Of a DNA stretch of 24,807 nucleotides, positions 21,464 to 24,807 are shown piece by piece. The DNA comes from a virus. Made by a program: the position numbers and the translations under genes. The stretch is from the IMG/VR virus record IMGVR_UViG_3300031951_001142, positions 1-24,807 of that record, one strand, 5' to 3'. A model generated the notes under the pieces. The model saw only the letters and a list, made by a program, of their open reading frames with translations. It ran no database searches and was not told where the DNA came from. Numbering within the stretch: the first letter of the stretch is position 1; every line of letters begins with the position of its first letter.

Positions 21464-21913
21464 ATGCCCGCCTACACCGGCCGCGACGTACTGATCGAGT
21501 TCGCCATCGGCGACGAAAACGCCACCCTCGGCTCGCTGGTCTTCAAGACCCTCGGGATGATGCGCGGCAAGGGCATGAACGTGAACTGGGACGTGGTCGA
21601 CGCCACCGGCGACAAGAGCCCGCAGTTCACGCGCCAGAGCCTCGTGACCTACAAGCAGGTCGAGTTCAGCGGCGACGGCGTGGCGTACACCGAGGCCGTG
21701 CACAACCAGGCCGAGCTCAAGGCGCACATCTACAACCCGGGCGCCGGCACTGCGAACCAGCCCAAGGCCTGGATCCGCCAGACCGCGCCGGACGGCGTGA
21801 CCGTCGGCCCGTTCATCTTCAGCGCCTGGGAGAGCGCGTCGCCCTACGACGACGTCGTCACCTGGAGCACGAGCGCGCAGTCGAACGGCGCCGTCACCTT
21901 CACGCCGGCCTGA
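21464..21913 (+). CDS. Major tail (tube) protein
   Basis: 149 residues with a strong AGGAGAG Shine-Dalgarno, as expected for a product made in many copies. It starts AYTGRDVLIEFAIGDENATL, has a KGMNVNWDVVDATGDKSPQF segment and ends with KAWIRQTAPDG, GPFIFSAWESASPYDDVVTW and SNGAVTFTPA, a combination I recognise from TP901-1-like tail tube proteins (phage_tail_2 type). It polymerises around the tape measure to form the tube. Only one tube-type gene and no sheath gene are seen, which supports a long non-contractile tail. The GAVTFT ending is common to many tube proteins. Confidence 0.86.
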   Translation: MPAYTGRDVLIEFAIGDENATLGSLVFKTLGMMRGKGMNVNWDVVDATGDKSPQFTRQSLVTYKQVEFSGDGVAYTEAVHNQAELKAHIYNPGAGTANQPKAWIRQTAPDGVTVGPFIFSAWESASPYDDVVTWSTSAQSNGAVTFTPA

Positions 21914-21940
21914 CCGCCGCACCACTCAGGAGCCTGAACC

Positions 21941-22285
21941 ATGCCCGCCATCAACAGCATCGAAGCCAACGCCATCGGCGACTTCTCGGCCCCGATCACC
22001 ACGCTCACGGCCAGCGACACGATCACCTTCAATCCGGGCCGCGTGCAGCTGCTGGTCATCCGCAACCCGACCGGCGGCTCGCTCACGCTCAAGATCGACG
22101 GCGACGCCGGCACGACCGTGGCCGTCCCGGGCCTGGGCAACGTCAGCGTTGCGGGCGGCTACGACATCGTCGTCGGCGCAGGCCTGTCGCGCGCCGTGCG
22201 GCTGTCGACCATCAGCAGCTACTGCCAGGGCGTGGTGACGCTGACGGGCGCGGCCACTGCGGTCGTGCAGCTGTTCAACATCTGA
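21941..22285 (+). CDS. Small beta-rich structural protein next to the tail tube gene
   Basis: 114 residues with a good Shine-Dalgarno (AGGAG). Beta strands alternate with Gly/Thr turns: TASDTITFNPGRVQLLVIRN, SLTLKIDGDAGTTVAVPGLG and SVAGGYDIVVGAGLSR. Such small proteins occur beside capsid or tail-tube genes as decoration units. The strong ribosome site and location suggest it is an abundant virion protein, perhaps a tail-tube decoration protein, but no family is firmly recognised. It does not look like an enzyme. The next gene follows after 18 nt and has no clear ribosome site. Confidence 0.65.
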   Translation: MPAINSIEANAIGDFSAPITTLTASDTITFNPGRVQLLVIRNPTGGSLTLKIDGDAGTTVAVPGLGNVSVAGGYDIVVGAGLSRAVRLSTISSYCQGVVTLTGAATAVVQLFNI

Positions 22286-22303
22286 CCGGCCTCTGCCCCG
22301 GGC

Positions 22304-22945
22304 ATGCTGGTCGAGCACGGCTTCGTCCGCGCGCAGCTGCCTGACGGGCGCGAGTGGACCTTCACGCCCAGTTTGGGGCGCATGGAGTCGCTCGGTCAAT
22401 CCGAGCGCGACGACGCCGCTGTCGGCTTCGATCCGACCATCCCGGTGCGAATCTACGCCGAGCTTCACGGCCCGCAGGCACTCAAGGCGGCGCGCGTCGT
22501 GTTGCGCCATCTGTGGGACGGCGGCGAGGACCACATAGACGGCGCGCTCGGTTTCTTCGCGCCCGGCCCACTCAGGCCACTGCAATCAGTGTTCGGCGGC
22601 GACCCGCCAGCCTGGATTGATGGCGGCATCCCCGACGACGAGCAGATCATCATCGCCCGTCACCTGATGCAGCACGGGATCTGCGGAAGGCCCGAGGGCG
22701 AGGCCGGGCAGGAAGGCGGCGGCCGTTACAGCGAGAGCTTCAAAGCGGGCGAGTTCATCACGCTGGCGCGCTCAAGCCTAGAAATGTCGGCCGCCGACGC
22801 CGCGGCGCTTTCCATGACCGAACTGCAGCAGCTCATGGCCGTGAAGTTCCCGCCGCAGGAAGGCGCCGCGAAGGGCAAGAACGTGCCCACCCGGGCCGAG
22901 TACGAGGCGGCGATGAAGCGGCTGAAGGAGCGGCGCGGTGAATAG
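22304..22945 (+). CDS. Tail assembly chaperone (DUF6246-like)
   Basis: 213 residues between tail tube and tape measure, the constant place of tail assembly chaperones. It begins with a strand pair (MLVEHGFVRAQLPDGREWTF and TPSLGRMESLG), has a helical middle (QALKAARVVLRHLWDGGEDH) and a Gly-rich loop, and ends in a charged helix (TRAEYEAAMKRLKERRG). The layout resembles the DUF6246 phage family. These chaperones coat the tape measure until the tube assembles. Many phages use a -1 frameshift here; I found no slippery heptamer or extension frame. The stop overlaps the tape measure start by 8 nt. Codon use is less GC-biased in places (22440-22680), as in a mosaic gene. Confidence 0.74.
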   Translation: MLVEHGFVRAQLPDGREWTFTPSLGRMESLGQSERDDAAVGFDPTIPVRIYAELHGPQALKAARVVLRHLWDGGEDHIDGALGFFAPGPLRPLQSVFGGDPPAWIDGGIPDDEQIIIARHLMQHGICGRPEGEAGQEGGGRYSESFKAGEFITLARSSLEMSAADAAALSMTELQQLMAVKFPPQEGAAKGKNVPTRAEYEAAMKRLKERRGE

Positions 22946-24807
22946 CCCGGGTGGCATGAACGTCGGCGGCGTCTACTACGACGTCGAGCTCAACACCGGC
23001 CAGCTGCTGCAGGACAGCCGCAAGGCCGACAGCGCCCTGCGCGGCGTCGAGTTCCGCATGGGCGCCGTGGCGCTCGCCGTCAAGGCCCTGGCCGCGGCGC
23101 TGGCCCTCATCAAGATGGCCCAGGTCGCCGACGACATGCGCCTGCTGTCGGCCCGGGTCGAGGTGGCTGCCGGCAGCATCGAGCGCGGCGCCGAGGCGAT
23201 GAACGCGCTGGCGCGCATCAGCGTCCGCACGCAGACCGCGCTGGCCGACAGCGTGCAGGTCTTCACCCGCCTGAACAGCTCGATCATGCAGATGGGTGGC
23301 ACGCAGCAGGACACGCTGCGGATCACCGAGCTGCTGGCCATGGCGATCAAGGTCAGCGGCGCCAGCGCCACCGAGGCCGCCAGCGCCATGACGCAGTTCG
23401 GCCAGGCGCTCGGCTCCGGCCAGCTGCAGGGCGACGAGCTGCGCAGCCTGCTCGAGAACGCGCCGTACCTGATGAAACAGCTGGCCGCCGGCATCGGCGT
23501 GCCGGTGGGTGCGCTGAAGAAGCTCGGCGAGGAGGGCAAGCTGACGGCGGATGTCGTGACGGCGGCGCTCACGAAAGCGGCCGGGCAGATCGAGACCGAC
23601 TTCAAGCGGCTGCCGCAGACCTTCGAGGCCGCCATGATGGCCCTCGTCGACCAGCTGCGCGCGGCAAGCCAGGCGGCCGACGACTTGAGCGGCACCAGCA
23701 GCGTGCTCACCGGCGTGGCCAACGGCACCGCCGAGGCCGTGGGCCTTCTCGCAGACCAGCTCCGGGCCGCCACGGGCGAGGCCAACAACCTCGGCCGCAA
23801 CGACGCCATCGGCGAATGGTCTCGCCGCACGACCCTGGTGCTGTCCTACGTGGCCGACGCCGCCGACCTGACCTGGCAGACGCTGAGCGTGCTCGGCAGG
23901 AACGTGGCCTTCGTCTTCCAGGGCGTGGGCCGCGAGATCGGCGGCATCGGTGCACAGATCGCCGCCGTGATGCGCGGCGACCTGGCGCAAGCGGCCGAGA
24001 TCCGCGACCAGATGGTGGCCGACGCTGCAGCCTCGCGCGCAGCACTCGACGCAGCCGACGCGCGCAGCCTGGGCCGCCGCCAGCTGGCCGGGCAGGCGAT
24101 GCGCGAGCGCATTGGCGCGATGGGGAACACGGCCGGCAGCTACATGGACCGCAGCGACCGCATGGCGGCCGGCGGCCAGCCGAGCACGCTGAAGGCCCCG
24201 CCCGCGCCCCCGCCGAAAGCCAAGAAGGCCGGCGGCGAGAAGGACGCCGGCGACGACGCGCTCGACCAGATCAAGCAGCAGATCGCCGCCGAAGCGAAGC
24301 TCGCGCAGATCGAGAGCGACCGCATCCGCCTGGCCGACGAGCGTGCCGCGAAGGAGGCGGCGGCCGAAGAAAAGACCCGGCGCGACCGCGAGCAGGGCCG
24401 GCAGTTCGCCGTCGGCGTCATGGGCGAGGCCGACCCCATCGTGCGGCTGCAGCAGGAGCTGGAGGCGAAGAGTGCGCTACTTGTGCAGTACGCGGCGCTC
24501 GATGAACAGAACCTCGCGCTGTACGCGCAGGCAAAGGTCGCGCTCGAGCAAGACACCGCCGCGCGCATCACCGAGATCCTGGCCGGGCAGGAAGAGAAGC
24601 GCCTCGCCCTGCAGTCGCAGGCCCTGAACGCCTACGGCAGCCTGTTCGGCAGCCTGGCTGACCTGTCCAAGCAGTTCGCGGGTGAGCAGAGCGGCATCTA
24701 CAAGGCGATGTTCGTCGCCTCGAAAGCCTTTGCCATCGCCGACGCGATCCTCAAGATCCAGCAGGGCATCGCCAATGCCGCCGCGCTGCCGTACCCGGCG
24801 AACATCG
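22938..24807 (+). CDS. Tape measure protein, 3' end outside the window
   Basis: At least 623 residues; the frame is open to the window edge. GTG 22938 is preferred because GAAGGAG lies 7 nt before it; ATG 22956 is the alternative. An N-terminal hydrophobic helix (about 42-60) leads into the tape-measure domain (TIGR02675-like, about 55-240): NALARISVRTQTALADSVQV, then SAMTQFGQALGSGQLQGDEL and APYLMKQLAAGIGVPVGALK. A Pro/Ala/Lys linker near 417-430 precedes a long coiled coil (about 435-560), and the end reads YKAMFVASKAFAIADAILKI, the conserved segment near the C-terminus of lambda-type tape measures. The protein sets tail length and is ejected with DNA. The visible length suggests a moderate tail, although the true end is unseen. 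Confidence 0.9.
   Translation, partial: MNSPGGMNVGGVYYDVELNTGQLLQDSRKADSALRGVEFRMGAVALAVKALAAALALIKMAQVADDMRLLSARVEVAAGSIERGAEAMNALARISVRTQTALADSVQVFTRLNSSIMQMGGTQQDTLRITELLAMAIKVSGASATEAASAMTQFGQALGSGQLQGDELRSLLENAPYLMKQLAAGIGVPVGALKKLGEEGKLTADVVTAALTKAAGQIETDFKRLPQTFEAAMMALVDQLRAASQAADDLSGTSSVLTGVANGTAEAVGLLADQLRAATGEANNLGRNDAIGEWSRRTTLVLSYVADAADLTWQTLSVLGRNVAFVFQGVGREIGGIGAQIAAVMRGDLAQAAEIRDQMVADAAASRAALDAADARSLGRRQLAGQAMRERIGAMGNTAGSYMDRSDRMAAGGQPSTLKAPPAPPPKAKKAGGEKDAGDDALDQIKQQIAAEAKLAQIESDRIRLADERAAKEAAAEEKTRRDREQGRQFAVGVMGEADPIVRLQQELEAKSALLVQYAALDEQNLALYAQAKVALEQDTAARITEILAGQEEKRLALQSQALNAYGSLFGSLADLSKQFAGEQSGIYKAMFVASKAFAIADAILKIQQGIANAAALPYPANI

Noticed and set aside
22304-22945. 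Programmed -1 frameshift in the tail chaperone gene.
   Set aside because: No slippery heptamer and no alternative extension frame; the tape measure starts within the overlap with its own Shine-Dalgarno.
1-24807. CRISPR arrays, rRNA/tRNA genes, insertion sequences or transposases.
   Set aside because: No regularly spaced repeats, RNA gene signatures or transposase motifs were seen in the window.

Overview
The window is a stretch of the late (virion) region of a tailed phage or prophage. All genes but two lie on the + strand, packed head to tail with many 1-8 nt start/stop overlaps. The order is that of a long, non-contractile-tailed phage (siphovirus): small and large terminase, portal, minor head protein, prohead protease/scaffold, decoration protein, major capsid protein, head-tail connectors, tail terminator, one tail-tube protein, tail-assembly chaperone, tape measure. 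No sheath, integrase, lysis or replication gene is present. The DNA is very GC-rich with strongly GC-ending codons, which suits a beta-proteobacterial (Burkholderiales-like) or similar GC-rich host; this is an inference from composition and general gene style only.

Layout. 1-3396: a 5'-truncated small gene, a ParB-domain/DNA-methyltransferase fusion and both terminase subunits. 3423-9845: portal, then an unusual block of six small structural genes (including a tandem duplicated pair and a protein built of 20-residue repeats), then the Mu-F/SPP1-gp7-like minor head protein and a clear intrinsic terminator. 9954-10675: a two-gene minus-strand cassette (a 55-residue membrane peptide and a 185-residue unknown protein) inside the head operon, moron-like. 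10793-14287: protease/scaffold, decoration, major capsid, a small unknown and a head-tail adaptor. 14320-19951: a large cassette of likely surface-exposed proteins: an SGNH hydrolase carried on polyproline linkers, a 42-residue ORF, a putative beta-propeller protein with a Pro/Ala hinge, and a cadherin/Ig-like adhesin. 19951 to the end: head-closure protein with an extra N-terminal domain, HK97-gp10-like protein, tail terminator, tail tube, a small structural protein, tail chaperone and a tape measure protein that runs off the window.

Two things stand out. First, the block at 14320-19951 sits between connector genes, where phages usually have none; its products look like host-surface binding and polysaccharide-modifying proteins that may decorate the capsid or neck. 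Second, three genes with no visible Shine-Dalgarno sequence (portal, protease/scaffold, gp10-like protein) share a TTCCTAGCAT motif 7-9 nt before the start codon, and a variant lies just after the minor head gene. This could be a promoter -10 box for leaderless transcripts or a translation-control hairpin. Genes expected to be made in bulk (decoration, capsid, tail tube) have strong Shine-Dalgarno sites instead.
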